A stretch of 64,000 nt of DNA. Origin: Sipunculus nudus (lineage: Eukaryota > Annelida > Sipuncula > Golfingiida > Sipunculidae). The stretch lies in the NCBI GenBank assembly GCA_026874595.1, contig CM049307.1, positions 65,468,870-65,532,869 on the forward strand, written 5' to 3'. Shown here piece after piece: positions 34,675 to 46,689 of the stretch (the stretch's first letter is position 1; every line of letters starts with the position of its first letter). The position numbers and the translations under genes are program-made. The notes under the pieces were generated by a model, which was not told the DNA's origin, did not search any database, and was given only the letters and a program-made list of their open reading frames with translations.

Positions 34675-35500
34675 GTATAGTATTATATAGCGCCAATTCT
34701 CCGGTGGTCGGACTCGCAACGCAATTCACACACACACACATACCCACATACAATTTCACGGAAATCTACTCCCTGTGCCTGACCCAGAAAAAAAATGATG
34801 CATATTAATTACCAAAAGCTGGCCGTAAGAGATACTTTTTTAAATTAGTTTTAAATGAAACAAGAGTTAGAGATTTTCTAAGTGTAATGGTAAGTGAATT
34901 CCAATTTTTTTGGGCTGTGAAATGGAGGGAACGTTCACCGATTTTCATATTACACTTTGGTACTTTGAGAAGATTTCCGCCAGCCGAGCGCAGCGTACGC
35001 AAAGGCCGATAAATTATTATTTTTTCAGTTAAATATGATGGAAGTGAGTCATCAAAACGGCGGTAAACTAAACAGCAATTTTGTATTGCATGCGGTACTT
35101 GACGGGAAGTCAATGAAGCGGATTGAGCAGCAGGGTGACATGGTCTGTATTACGCTTCTTAAGAATGAGACGCGATATTACTATGGCGCAAATGAGCCGA
35201 CAGCACGCATTAATAGAGAGAGGAAATGCCGGATTGAAGCTATACGGCGGAGCTCGAGAAAGGCCGCACGACATATACTATTAATATAATCATGCATTGA
35301 AAGATAACGATCAATCTTAACACCTAGATACTTTACTGAATTTTGAAAAGGAACAGTGCAGCCCCCAATGCTATTAGACTCACTGTCAGTCATCCTTAGT
35401 AGGGGTTTATATCCGACAGGCATAGTTTCAGTCTTGTCAGTATTAAATTTAAGTTTGTTGCTGGTCATCCATGATAGTATATCCTCAACATATAATATTA
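34612..35500 (-). pseudogene. 5'-truncated non-LTR retrotransposon (L2/CR1-like), 3' end
   Basis: On the minus strand, 35468-35181 encodes a reverse-transcriptase C-terminal region with KLKFNTDKTE, YLGVKIDRYLSMHDYI and AFLELRRIASIRHFL, which is the usual 'lgv..D..l.m..hi..i......LR.l..ir..l' pattern after the RT palm. It then shifts frame (with stops, one probably a mutated Trp) and 35113-34805 gives the C-terminus, with DDSLPSYLTEK, LRSAGGNLLKVP and KNWNSLTITLRKS...FKTNLKKYL. The tail 'ggcgctatataata' (minus strand) runs into (ATT)n, as in many L2-like elements. Endonuclease, the RT core and part of the thumb are missing, so it is dead. Confidence 0.8.
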
Positions 35501-36297
35501 ACAGAAGGGGTCTCAGTCAGAATAAGTAAGATCAGGTCTGTAAGAATACCTGTAATTAAACTTTGTAAAAACGTTATTGAAGGAACGACCACGTTAACGT
35601 AATCAAAGAAATTATCAACAAATCATTTTGAGCAAATGACTGACTGACCGCATCGGTCACCAAGCTGGTCCATAATTAATATCTTTGACCGCCTAACTCT
35701 GCAGCCTATGTGTATATTACTATTATTAAATGATAATTTAAATTGTTTTTTTTTCTATCTTACAAAATCTACAGTTATTAGTTGTCTTTATTCGTGAATG
35801 AACTGAATTCAAACTTAAACAGCTGAGTTACAATTTGCATTAGAACATTGTTCGTATTGTACAGGTTGTGTTATTGTATACGTATAACCAATTAAAGTCT
35901 TATGGCCCTTTGTACTGTTATATACATGCCCATACCTACTCGTTCAGAATTTTATATACTGCCTTCGAATTTAAATACAAGTATCGTATGTTCTGCAATA
36001 TTTCTAAAAATACCCTTTCCGAAGAAACAAACTTTCTTCCCCATGAGCACTAAATATGTCTTAAACATGTCTTATTTTCTGTGGTATGGCACTCACGAAT
36101 CTGTGGAATGTTAAAAGTCAATACTCCCCTGTACATATTTTTATGAATGTCAACGCTTTATAGATATCTAATCCTTGAATGAGCATTACATGTTTTACTT
36201 GTTTAATATAACTATAATGGAGTAATGCCAACTTTGTAATCCCTCGGTCTAAATGGCTACTATCATCATGCATTTCTAGGCTGAAGTTTTCTTGTTT

Positions 36298-36303
<6 letters not shown>
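35500..36303. other. No gene seen
   Basis: AT-rich DNA beyond the 5' truncation of the retrotransposon. Small overlapping frames at 35868-36114 have no recognisable content. Confidence 0.5.

Positions 36304-36358
<55 letters not shown>
36304..36358. repeat. (AT)n microsatellite
   Basis: About 27 uninterrupted ta dinucleotides. Confidence 0.95.
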
Positions 36359-36363
<5 letters not shown>

Positions 36364-36861
36364 TATATTGAATAATATTATTAATATGTCTATACTTATC
36401 ATATCTAGCAACATAAACGTTTCACTCACGATACTTTAGTGACCCATACAAAGGTAATTAGACAGTGCGGTGTAATAATCCAAGAAGCGTGTCAGGGTTC
36501 ACAGTATGCCTTATTAACGACCCAGGTAAGCTGTTAAATATGTGTTGCCTCTTTTCTATGATCGCGCGCACTTCACAACTCTTAGTGACGTCACGGATAT
36601 GCGTGTGTTATATGCTCCACTCTCCCAAGACCAGGAGAGACTGGTGACGGAGGGGGTCGAGCAGGCCTTCGAACTCTCGTATATACCTTGTTCGTTATGT
36701 CATGTTATTAATAATTAACTTTGCCGCATGTTTTGCAGTGTGTGATATTCGGGTGAGTTAAATAACTAAACATACAAATGCCATGAAAAATAATGTCGAA
36801 TAGAAAGACAAAAAAAAAGAATACTATCCTGATAGTTCATCAACCATTGTCATAAAAAAAT

Positions 36862-37035
36862 GGACCCCAGACCGGCCTGCCTACCGTACCACCAACAGCT
36901 TGACGGACAAGGACTGGTTGTCTGGTGCATATACCACATGTCTGAACCTCTACCAGGATATCAAAGAACATATGCGTATATACAGGGCTGACGAGTCCAC
37001 GTGTAAGAGAGTTGTTAGAGCTCCCGAATCAGCAT
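36862..37035 (+). pseudogene. Coding-like stretch of ~58 codons, unidentified
   Basis: The frame reading WTPDRPAYRTTNSL...DKDWLSGAYTTCLNLYQDIKEHMRIY runs to a TAG at about 37036. Its GC content and amphipathic, protein-like composition stand out from the AT-rich flanks. It has no ATG at its start and is preceded by TAA in the same frame, so it would have to be an internal or terminal exon or a transposon fragment. A GTAAGAG donor-like site lies within it (about 37001). Family not recognised. Confidence 0.25.
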
Positions 37036-37516
37036 AGGAAGTCTACGAAAAAAACAGCAGAGCCTGAGTCCAGACAATGAGACTTCACGTTTAGAAACAT
37101 TATGTGCCAAATGTATGGGCAAAAGAGTCCTCAGTCAGAGCGCAATTCTTTACAATATTGGTATGTATGAATGATGAGTCACTGCATCGATCATGAGTGT
37201 AGGGGCTGAGTGTACAGGTGGGGAGCTTTAATGATGCTGTAGAAAGCTCAGCCGGCCAGGGAACAATGTTAACAGGGGGTTAAAAACAAGAAATGTAATT
37301 TTATAAATGAACAGTCATTTAACTGTTTACTCTGTCTTTGTCCATCTGAATTTGTTCAATAATGAAAATAAATTGAATCAAATTTTTAAGCGCTTCATGA
37401 AATCTACAAGTGTAAATTATTTATTATTCAATAAACAAGTTGTTTTACACATCAGATCTTTCCATCGACTGACTCTGACGGTGTGGTATATTTCTCTTTT
37501 CCCATTTGTCATATTG

Positions 37517-37652
37517 TGATACTCTGTCTGTCAGTATGTCTGTCTGTCTGCCTGCCTGTCTGCTTGCCTGTCTCTCTGTCTGTCTTCATGTTTCTGTCTG
37601 TCTCTCTGTCTCTGGCTCTCTCTTTCTCTCTCGCTCTTTCTCTCTCTCTGTA
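37517..37652. repeat. Compound (CTGT)n/(CTGC)n/(CTCT)n microsatellite
   Basis: Pyrimidine-rich tetranucleotide tract. The two overlapping 75-codon frames rich in Cys, Leu, Ser and Val are translations of it and only imitate signal peptides. Confidence 0.9.
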
Positions 37653-37659
37653 CGACTAC

Positions 37660-38800
37660 TGGTATTATATAATACCGAGACAAGTTCGGAGCTTCAGAAT
37701 TTTAATTTGAGCGTACCGTCGGCATGCAAGTCATGATCCTGAAGCAAATTCCACTTTGCTTGGTCTCAGAGAAGTATATAAACCAGAAATCTATGACAGT
37801 TTTATTTCCCCAGATATATAACCTTAGACAGCCAAGCCCTTTGAGGCACCAATAATTTAACCAAGGGGCCAGAAATAGATCATTTGGGGCAATCGCACCT
37901 CTCGCTGCAGTTGGGCCAGTCTAAATGTGTCTGCCTTCAGGTCAGGCTGTATGCGGGGAGAATAAATCGATACAGGTGCCCGGGATCGCCGCCACAGAGC
38001 AACCTCTGGAATAGTCCAAACAAAATAAAAATCAATTCAACCAAACGGTTCTCTAATATTCTTTTTTTTTTATCTATAATGGATCTCTGATTTTTCACCT
38101 ATATATATTAGCAAATTTTTAATTTGGTTAGAAGCATATTTTGTTGATTATCCTTTGCATTTCACTCCATCATTTGTGATTTGGTTTACAAGATATGTAT
38201 GAAGAATACGGACATATTAAAGTCAAGATATAAGTGACGAGATGCACTGCCGCAGCATGTAACATTATAAAAACGTATCAGAACACATTAGCCACTGCGA
38301 AAAAAGTATAATAACATGCGGATTTCTTCTGTTTATGACCTGAACTTGCGACTTGGCTCAGCTGATTAGGAAGTAAGAAATGTGGTTTTTCCTTCACCGA
38401 TACGAGCACACTTTAGACAACCGAAAAACGACCCCATGTACACGAACTGTAAGATTACCTCGCTCTGTGGAGCATTCAACTGATCATAATGGATAAGAGG
38501 CGAAAAAATTTTAGTATTAACTTTCTTTGTAACAACGTTTCCTTTCTCAGTTGTAAGTGCGCGGTTCTTAACATCTGCAGTGAATGGAAAGATGGAATAT
38601 TTCGCGTGTAACAGTAACTACCATATTTGTTATTGACAAAGTTTTTCTTTGCATGACTGTCCATTCAATTGACATGATATTCATAAATTTTTAGGGCTAA
38701 TAAAACTACCTTTGACACATTTGTGAGGAGACAAATTGAAAAGGCGAACATTGGGCAATATATGAAAGCAAAGAATTTGATTTTCCTGGTTGTTACTCTG
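37660..38800. other. No gene seen
   Basis: AT-rich unique sequence. No ORF, RNA or repeat supported. Confidence 0.5.
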
Positions 38801-38801
38801 T

Positions 38802-40078
38802 TTAGCAGACAGGTGTGAGTAAGCTCATACACTTGTACGGCTGTGACTGGTTGTAACTCTAGTTACAGACAGGTGTGTGTAAGCTCATACACTTGTACGG
38901 CTGTGACTGGTTGTAACTCTAGTAACCAGACAGGTGTGTGTAAGCTCATACACTTGTACGGCTGTGACTGGTTGTAACTCTAGTTACAGACAGGTGTGTG
39001 TAAGCTCATACACTTGTACGGCTGTGACTGGTTGTAACTCTAGTTACAGACAGGTGTGTGTAAGTTCATACAATTGTACGGCTGTGACTGGTTGTAACTC
39101 TAGATACAGACAGGTGTGTGTAAGTTCATACACTTGTACGGCTGTGACTGGTTGTAACTCTAGTAACCAGACAGGTGTGGGTAAGTTCATACAATTGTAC
39201 GGCTGTGACTGGTTGTAACTCTAGATACAGACAGGTGTGTGTAAGTTCATACAATTGTACGGCTGTGACTGGTTGTAACTCTAGTAAACAGACAGGTGTG
39301 GGTAAGTTCATACAATTGTACGGCTGTGACTGGTTGTAACTCTAGTAACCAGACAAGTGTGTGTAAGTTCATACAATTGTACGGCTGTGACTGGTTGTAA
39401 CTCTAGTAAGCAGACAGGTGTGTGTAAGCTCATACACTTGTACGGCTGTGACTGGTTGTAACTCTAGTTAGCTGACAGGTGTGTGTAAGCTCATACCCTT
39501 GTACGGCTGTGACTGGTTGTAACTCTAGTAACCAGACAGGTGTGTGTAAGTTCATACAATTGTACGGCTGTGAATGGTTGTAACTCTAGTTAGCAGACAG
39601 GTGTGTAAGTTCATACACTTTTACGGCTGTGACTGGTTGTAACTCTAGTAACCAGATAGGTGTGTGTAAGTTCATACAGTTGTACGGCTGTGACTGGTTG
39701 TAACTCTAGTAACCAGACAGGTGTGGGTAAGTTCATACAACTGTACGGCTGTGACTGGTTGTAACTCTAGTTACAGACAGGTGTGTGTAAGTTCATACAA
39801 TTGTACGGCTGTGACTGGTTGTAACTCTAGTAACCAGACAGGTGTGGGTAAGTTCATACAACTGTACGGCTGTGGCTGGTTGTAACTCTAGTAACCAGAC
39901 AGGTGTGTGTAAGCTCATACACTTGTACGGCTGTGACTGGTTGTAACTCTAGTTACAGACAGGTGTGTGTAAGTTCATACAATTGTACGGCTGTGACTGG
40001 TTAACTCTAGTAACCAGACAGGTGTGTGTAAGTTCATACAATTGTATGGCTGTGACTGGTCGTAATTCTGGTTAGCAG
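38802..40078 (+). repeat. 60/61-bp minisatellite, ~21 units (left part)
   Basis: Unit 'cagacaggtgtgtgtaagct' + 'catacacttgtacggctgtg' + 'actggttgtaactctagtta', with 60- and 61-bp forms (ttacaga versus taaccaga junctions). Variants alternate between gctcatacac and gttcatacaa. The array continues at 41988-42075 after a 1.9 kb insertion. Confidence 0.95.
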
Positions 40079-41995
40079 AGTTGTGATCAAAGATGTTAGA
40101 ATTATTATTTATTAAAAATGTTAAATATGATTAAACTATATAGTCATAAAATAAATATATAAATATGTTTTTGCACAAAATATGTTTCTATTTCATTATA
40201 TTTTCATAACATATATAACATAATATATTATATATTCAATATGGCTAAACACTTTTTTAATCACGTATGTAATCCTTCTCTTACAAAATCGGCATCCTTT
40301 GTGGATACACAATTTTGAATATCTAAACAGAGATTACATAGTAAGTAAAAAATGCATATTTCATGAAAAATATCTTATATTTACTGCTTAGAAATATATT
40401 GTTCAAATTTTAAAAGAAAATTTAGTAATCTGAAGTCTCAGAACTCAGTTTCCATTTCCATGACGTCAATAAATGTATGTAGGTTTATAAAATAATACAT
40501 ATAATACGTAAATTATATATCATTTACATTATTATATTATATATTAACAGAATTTTATGAGCTGAAATAGCTGATTAATTATCTCATATGTTTTCATCGA
40601 CTCTATCGGTTCTATCGGTGGTTCTCTGCATGATTTATTGGAGAATTTGGATATATAATTGACAGTAATAGTACAATATTAAAATGTTCCATTAACCATT
40701 TGATTCTACAGAGGAATTCACAAAAACTAAAAAAAAAACATTACGATCAAGAGACAAGAATGGCGAGGTAGCAAATCAATGTTTCAAGTTTAACTTTGGC
40801 ACTTGTTAAAGGTTGTATGTCTTTGGCATATTCTATGGCAGACATATCTATAAATAAACTTCCGATAGGTTCACATTGTGAATAAAAATAAAAAATTACT
40901 TAACTTAGTAAATTATCAAATTTGTATGACATGAATCTATACAGGTTCTCATTAATGCGAATTATGAAAGTTAATTCTTACACTTCATTTTTATGAATAA
41001 GATTTTTACTATATTTAAAATAATCATATATGATATAAATAAATTGGAAATTTTCCTGCTATTTTCTCATTATCACTGTAAGTATACATAAGTTTTTACC
41101 CAATTCTCAACAATCAGAACATATGCATATGCTAAAATGAATAATTTTTTTATAACAATAACAAGATGCACATTCGACAATTTATTGAAGCATTTGCGCA
41201 CATAAATCGTGATTAGAGGATTGCTTAATATCATACAGAGTAAATACCACATAAAAAAGTGAATTTCTCTCAATGAGACATGGTGATTATGACAGTTATT
41301 AAAGTGTAAATAAACAAGTTTAAGTATCTTTTGAGGATACCAGGCGTTCACATAATTAATATAACTAAATATGCAAATTAGGGATACGTTGGATCGGCGT
41401 TGGAAAACGCAGCAAGAGGTTCAACGTCCCTCCTTCTTCCCTCCCTCCTATCCTTCAAGAAAATAATCGTGATATGTCAGTTTAACGTCAGGGATTAGTT
41501 CTAAAGTCGCAGCTTAGCGCGCACGTATGATTTCTGGATTCTCCTAGCCACCTTGCTTTGATCCCTGAAATCCAGTCTTAAATAATTGCATATCTTTTTT
41601 GTTACCTTCATCTTCTTTCAATATACAATGCAGCCTTAACCCTTGGGCCTATAAACATTAATATATTTGCAATTGCATGTAAGGCAGATTCGGACTTTTT
41701 ACGGGAAAAAACTGTACATGAAGATCCGCCGAGACGTAAAATCAAACAATTAATGCATTTCCACTTTTGAACATATTCCTGTCTGCTGTGTATGACACAG
41801 GCGTATCCCGAAAGTCAATAAAACGCGCGGGTAACGAGTGTTCGCAACAGCTGATTAATCGCAAAATTGCAAGAGACGTGCGAGAGGTTTTAAGTACACT
41901 TCGCTAAAAAAATTGCAAGCCTTCGCAAACCTTCCGCAAATCCCCTCGCAATCGCAAATTTGCGAAAGTTTCGATCACATAGGCCCAGTTAGCAG
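40071..41995. mobile_element. 1.9 kb insertion in the 60/61-bp array with 8-bp duplication
   Basis: The array stops after 'gttagcag' (40071-40078) and resumes with 'gttagcag' (41988-41995) followed by 'acagg', exactly as the unit would continue. The 1909-bp insert (40079-41987) therefore has an 8-bp target-site duplication. Its subterminal ends carry TGTGATC at left and GATCACA at right, in inverted orientation. An 8-bp duplication is typical of hAT-type transposons. The inside is very AT-rich with no transposase. The last ~170 bp (41810-41975) is GC-richer and built of TTCGCAA-like words. Confidence 0.65.
41810..41975. repeat. Degenerate TTCGCAA/TTGCGAA motif cluster
   Basis: Spaced, diverged copies: 'ttcgcaacag', 'atcgcaaaattgcaag', 'cttcgctaaa', 'ccttcgcaaacc', 'ttccgcaaat', 'cctcgcaatcgcaaatttgc'. 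It forms the right subterminal region of the inserted element at 40079-41987. No matching cluster is seen at the left end. Confidence 0.6.
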
Positions 41996-42075
41996 ACAGG
42001 TATGGGTAACCTCATACACATTTACGGCTGTGACTGGTCGTAACTCTGGTTAGCAGACAGGTTTGGGTATTTTCG
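41988..42075 (+). repeat. 60/61-bp minisatellite, right part
   Basis: One full unit and part of a second ('gttagcagacaggtatgggt', 'ggctgtgactggtcgtaact'). The variant 'ggtcgtaa' occurs only here and in the last unit before the insertion (about 40057), which supports the two pieces having been adjacent. Confidence 0.85.
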
Positions 42076-42079
42076 AATA

Positions 42080-43330
42080 CGGGTGGATGGCTTTGAAGAA
42101 CTCTTCTAATGAGTCATATCTAAAGATTAAAAAAATGAACATGAATATAAAGCATGCTCATTTAAAATGTTTCCAATTTACAATTTGAAATTGTTATAGA
42201 AAATAACTATAACTGTAAAAGAATCAAGTTTTAAGCTCACAGAATAGTGTAGCTCCACATTTACGGTAGCTGTGCCCAGTAAGTGTACTTATTTATGACA
42301 AATGAAACACACTTAAAAATAACTTCAGGATTTAATTACTGCGCAGGGTGTAACACGCAAAAAAATTGTTATATATTAGTCCTGGAACTTGACAATTTAT
42401 ACTTTATTTGTTGTAGGGAAAAAAATCTAATTTATTATACTAAGTACTGCAAAGTATTTTTTTGGCCTTTTTCAATTTTTCGGGATATCAAAAGAGGTTA
42501 ATATACCCTTCCATTACATCGATTAGTTACGCCGCTATTTTTTTTTGACGGGCCAGGTTAAAAAGCTGTAAGTATTATATAAGGGAGGTGGTTGTTTGAA
42601 ACATACTGGCAGTAGGGTGAGAGCCCTGGCAGAAGGCGGTCAAGCGTGCAGTGACGGCCAGCCCAACGTCTTGTAAAAACAAAAGTAGCTGGTATCAGTG
42701 CTTGCAGCCACGGTACAGCGCAAGCTTATTTGTCCCAGAGAAACGGAAAATCCGAATAGAATAAAAGCACAACTAACCCACCTGTGGCCAATTATAGCAA
42801 TAGGCAAAAAGTAAGCTCCCGAGTACTGCTGTGGCCAGGGTCTTTTCTAGGCGGATCATATACCCGTCCCATTTTATTGATTTGAGAAATGTCTTTCTTG
42901 GCTGGGCTTCTGTCAACAACAGATTGGGCAAACCTACTTTAAAATTTGCCAACCGCCAAACTAGGTTTATACTAATTGGGACGGTTATGTCCTACCATTA
43001 TTGACGACAGCAAGGTTATTCAGGCTTTTTTCCTGGTACAAGGTCTCATTTTTAGTATTTTTCTATACGGTTGCTGGCTTGATTGATCCTAAAACATACA
43101 GAATGATATGTCATTGGTTCTTAGGTTAAATTTATCTGCTTGCCATTAAACATATTTTCTTTGTCAGGCAATCAATTTTATAATCGCTTATGAAGTCACT
43201 TTGTCTTGTTCCGAAATGGTAATTATAACAATACATCCAGGCGAACCATACTTTACTACAATGACGTATTTGTAATGCATGAGTCATCCGGAACCAACCC
43301 CACTGTAATTTTCACATTCATATTTATGTG
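42080..43330. other. No gene seen
   Basis: AT-rich spacer. No coding, RNA or repeat signal that I can support. Confidence 0.5.
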
Positions 43331-43335
43331 TCTTA

Positions 43336-43550
43336 AACAGTCCCCACGTCACTATAATCGTTACATTGTAATTCAGGCGTTATAAAGGCCCAAGGTCATT
43401 TAATAATGATTGTATTCTAGGCATCCTAAACAGTTCAAATGTCATTTTAATTATAACATTTTAATTCAGGCGCCCTCAGCAATCTAAAGGTCACTATAAT
43501 TATTACATTGTAATTCAAGCGTCATCAATAGTCCCCATGTCACTGTAAAT
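43336..43550. repeat. Diverged ~55-60-bp repeat, ~4 units
   Basis: Copies of the pattern 'gtcactataat..ttacattgtaattcaggcg' at about 43348, 43396, 43440 and 43490. They lead directly into the 47-bp array. Confidence 0.6.
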
Positions 43551-45032
43551 GTGTCAAACTGGCCATACCCTGCATAAAACGTCTTGACAAGAGATCGGCC
43601 ATCGTACTGTTGTCTTTGTAGAGGCGTCTTTGACAAGAGGTCGATCACCGTAATGCTGTCACTGTATACAGACATTTTTGACAGGAGACAGGTCACCGTA
43701 ATTCTGTCATCGATACAGACGTGTTGACAGGAGGCCGGTCAACGTGATTGTGTCAATGTATACAGACGGTTGACAGGAGACAGGTCAACGTAATGCTGTC
43801 ATTGTACAGGCGTCTTTGACAAGAGGCCGGTCACCATAATGCTGTCACTGTATACAGACGTTTAACAGGAGGCCGGTCAACGTAATGCTGTCACTGTATA
43901 AAGACGTGTTGACAGGAGGCCGGTCCCCGTAATTCTGTCACTGTATACAGACGTGTTGACAGGAGGCCGAACAACGTAATTCTGTCACTGTATACAGACG
44001 TGTTGACAAGAGGCTGGTCACCGTAATTCTGTCACTGTATACAGACGTGTTGACAGAAGGCCGGTCACCTTTATTCTGTCATCAGTACAGACGTGTTGAC
44101 AGAAGGCCGGTCACCGTAATTCTGTCATCAATACAGACGTATTGACAGGAGAAAGGTCACCGTAATTCTGTTATCAGCACAGACGTGTTGACAGGAGGCC
44201 GGTCACCATAATTATATCACTGTAAACGGACGTGTTGACAGGAGGCCGGTCACCGTAATTCTGTCATCAATACAGACGTGTTGACAGGAGGCCGGTCACC
44301 GAAATTCTGTCACTGTATGCAAACGTGCTGACAGGAGAAAGGACACTGTAAATTTGAAATCGATACAGACTTGTTGACAGGAGAAAGGTCACCATAATTA
44401 TGTGACTGTATACAGACGTGTTGACAGGAGAAAGGTCACCGTAAATTTGTCATCGATACAGACGTGTTGACAGGAGAAAGGTCACCGTAAATTTGTCATC
44501 GATACAGACGTGTTGACAGGAGAAAGGTCACCATCATTCTGTTATGGTATATAGACGTGTTGACAGGAGAAAGGTCCCCGTAAATTTGTCATCGATACAG
44601 TCGTGTTGACAGGAGAAATGTCACCGTAAATTTGTCTTCAATATAGACGTGTTGACAGGGGGCCGGTGACCGTAGTTCTGTCACTGTATACAGACGTGTT
44701 GACAGGAGAAAGGTCACCGTAATTCTGTCACTGTATACAGACGTGTTGACAGGAGAAAGGTCACCGTAAATTTGTCATCAATATAGACGTGTTGACAGGA
44801 GGCTGGTGACCGTAGTTCTGTCACTGTATACAGACGTGTTGATATAAGAAAGGTCACCGTAAATTTGTCATCGATACAGACGTGTTGACAGGAGAAGGTC
44901 ACCGTAATTCTGTCACTGTATACAGACGTGTTTACAGGAGAAAGGTCACTGTAAATTTGTCATCGATACAGCCGTGTTGACAGGAGAAAGGTCACCGTAA
45001 ATTTGTCATCGATACAGACGTGTTGACAGACA
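43550..45032 (+). repeat. 46-48-bp minisatellite with two unit types, ~32 units
   Basis: Type A unit: 'acgtgttgacaggaggccgg' + 'tcaccgtaattctgtcactg' + 'tatacag' (47 bp). Type B unit: 'acgtgttgacaggagaaagg' + 'tcaccgtaaatttgtcatcg' + 'atacag' (46 bp). Type A dominates from 43.6 to 44.3 kb and type B from 44.3 kb to the right end, with A/B hybrids between. The first units are the most diverged. Confidence 0.9.
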
Positions 45033-46689
45033 TGACAAATCTTGATAAAGGAACGGCATATGACATGGGCTAAAAAATCCTTGGATGCATGATGCATGTG
45101 GTATAAAATTACGTACTAAACTCTTACGATGTGCATGATCAGGAGCCGATGGTAAATGTATCAAGCGAATCAAGGGAAGGGGGCGGACCCAACCCTTTTG
45201 GGCCACCACAACTTTTTTAAGGGTTTGATATCAATTTTTGCCGCATGGCCCTTCCCTTCCCGTTTTCCAGACCTGGGGACCTAAATCATGGATCCGCCAC
45301 TAACATGTGATGGGCATACGGTCGGTTGATGTTCGCTGTTTGTATGATGCAGCTGATCATCAGCGACTGAGTGATGAATGTTGGAGGGGGTGAAAAAGTA
45401 GAACTTGCCACTGTGTCCTAGTAACGCCATACTAGATTGGGTAATTAGTAACTGGAGATCGGTTTCAGACAGCCGAGGTTTGAATTATTTTACAAAGTAT
45501 TGTTTCAAGTGTGCGAAAATTCCAGTTAATCCAGTTAAGTAAAGTGGAACTGACCATTCAAACCATACATAACAGTGGCTAACTTGCTTATGTTATGAGA
45601 AAAAGAAAAGAGTTTTTTTTTATCCTTTTGGCACAATTCACCTTTAGTGTGGATATATCACTGTGCTTTATCTTCGTTCCTGTTCAAACATGCGTATCAG
45701 TAAATGGTTCACCATCTCCTGTAACTCTCTACATGTTAAAATTAATATTCAAGATGTATTCAAAATATACGCTTGGTTCTGAATTATAAATAGTGCATGC
45801 TCAAACATCTATTCACTCGGAAGCCAAAACACTACATTTTGCAAGAAGACCTGTAACCCAAACAGTCTGTTGTAACTCCAGGCCGGGAAAACAGCTGTTT
45901 TATTAGTGCCCTCAGATTGTGACATGTTGTGCCTGAGAACCGTGTACCGGTTTATTATCTGCGGCGAGTGATGATTTACCGTGGGATTATGCACCGTTGA
46001 AGTAGGTCTACCGTCTGCTGTCGTAGTAGAGTCCGTGAGTTACAGGGTTTCTACTGTATTCTTCTGTAAATGGTTTATTAGGAGCGGCCTGGAAAACGCT
46101 GATAAAATGCGCAGGTGGAGTCACTTAGGAATGTTAAACGTAAATACTTCTTAAACATGTGACAAACAAAAAAGATATTCGGCGCTTATCAGCCGATTTT
46201 AAAGATTATTTATTTCCTAGCTAGGACATAGCGGGGCCAATGATGTGGTAAATGCCAGGAGGTCCAAGACATACACCGAGACAAACGGTCCAAGACAAGA
46301 ACGGGGTCGTCAGTGCCGAGACCCCGAGGCCGCCTTTACTCAATTACATTGTAAACCAAAAGTGAGTGTAGTAATAGGACTACCTGGTGCCAAGCCAGGA
46401 ACACCCTAATTAAGACATTAATTTAAGTTTTCTTTAATATAAGTTGCTGGTTAAACCTGTTTCCTCCAGAGTGTCACATGAACAATGTGGCCACGATTAA
46501 TATCGGTGAATGCATCTGACCGCCGCAGGGACGGACAAATCGCCCAATGTCACAATGGTTTATAATCGTTTATAATCGTTTGAATTGGAAATATATTATG
46601 GTGATCCAGATTATATCCAATATTTAATGGATTGTTATCAGAGTGTTATTGTAACCCTTCATATAAGGTTATCTAAATCCGTTCATAAC
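45033..46689. other. No gene seen
   Basis: Spacer with short unidentified frames only. 'atggatccgccactaac' at about 45289 resembles 'ttggatccgccactggt' at about 18726, a word common in dispersed repeats. Confidence 0.4.

Noticed and set aside
37483-37736. Small secreted-protein-like ORFs rich in Cys, Leu, Ser and Val
   Set aside because: They are translations of a CTGT/CTCT microsatellite and only imitate signal peptides.
38802-40078. CRISPR-like array
   Set aside because: Units are contiguous tandem copies about 60 bp long without unique spacers, no cas genes exist nearby, and the context is eukaryotic.
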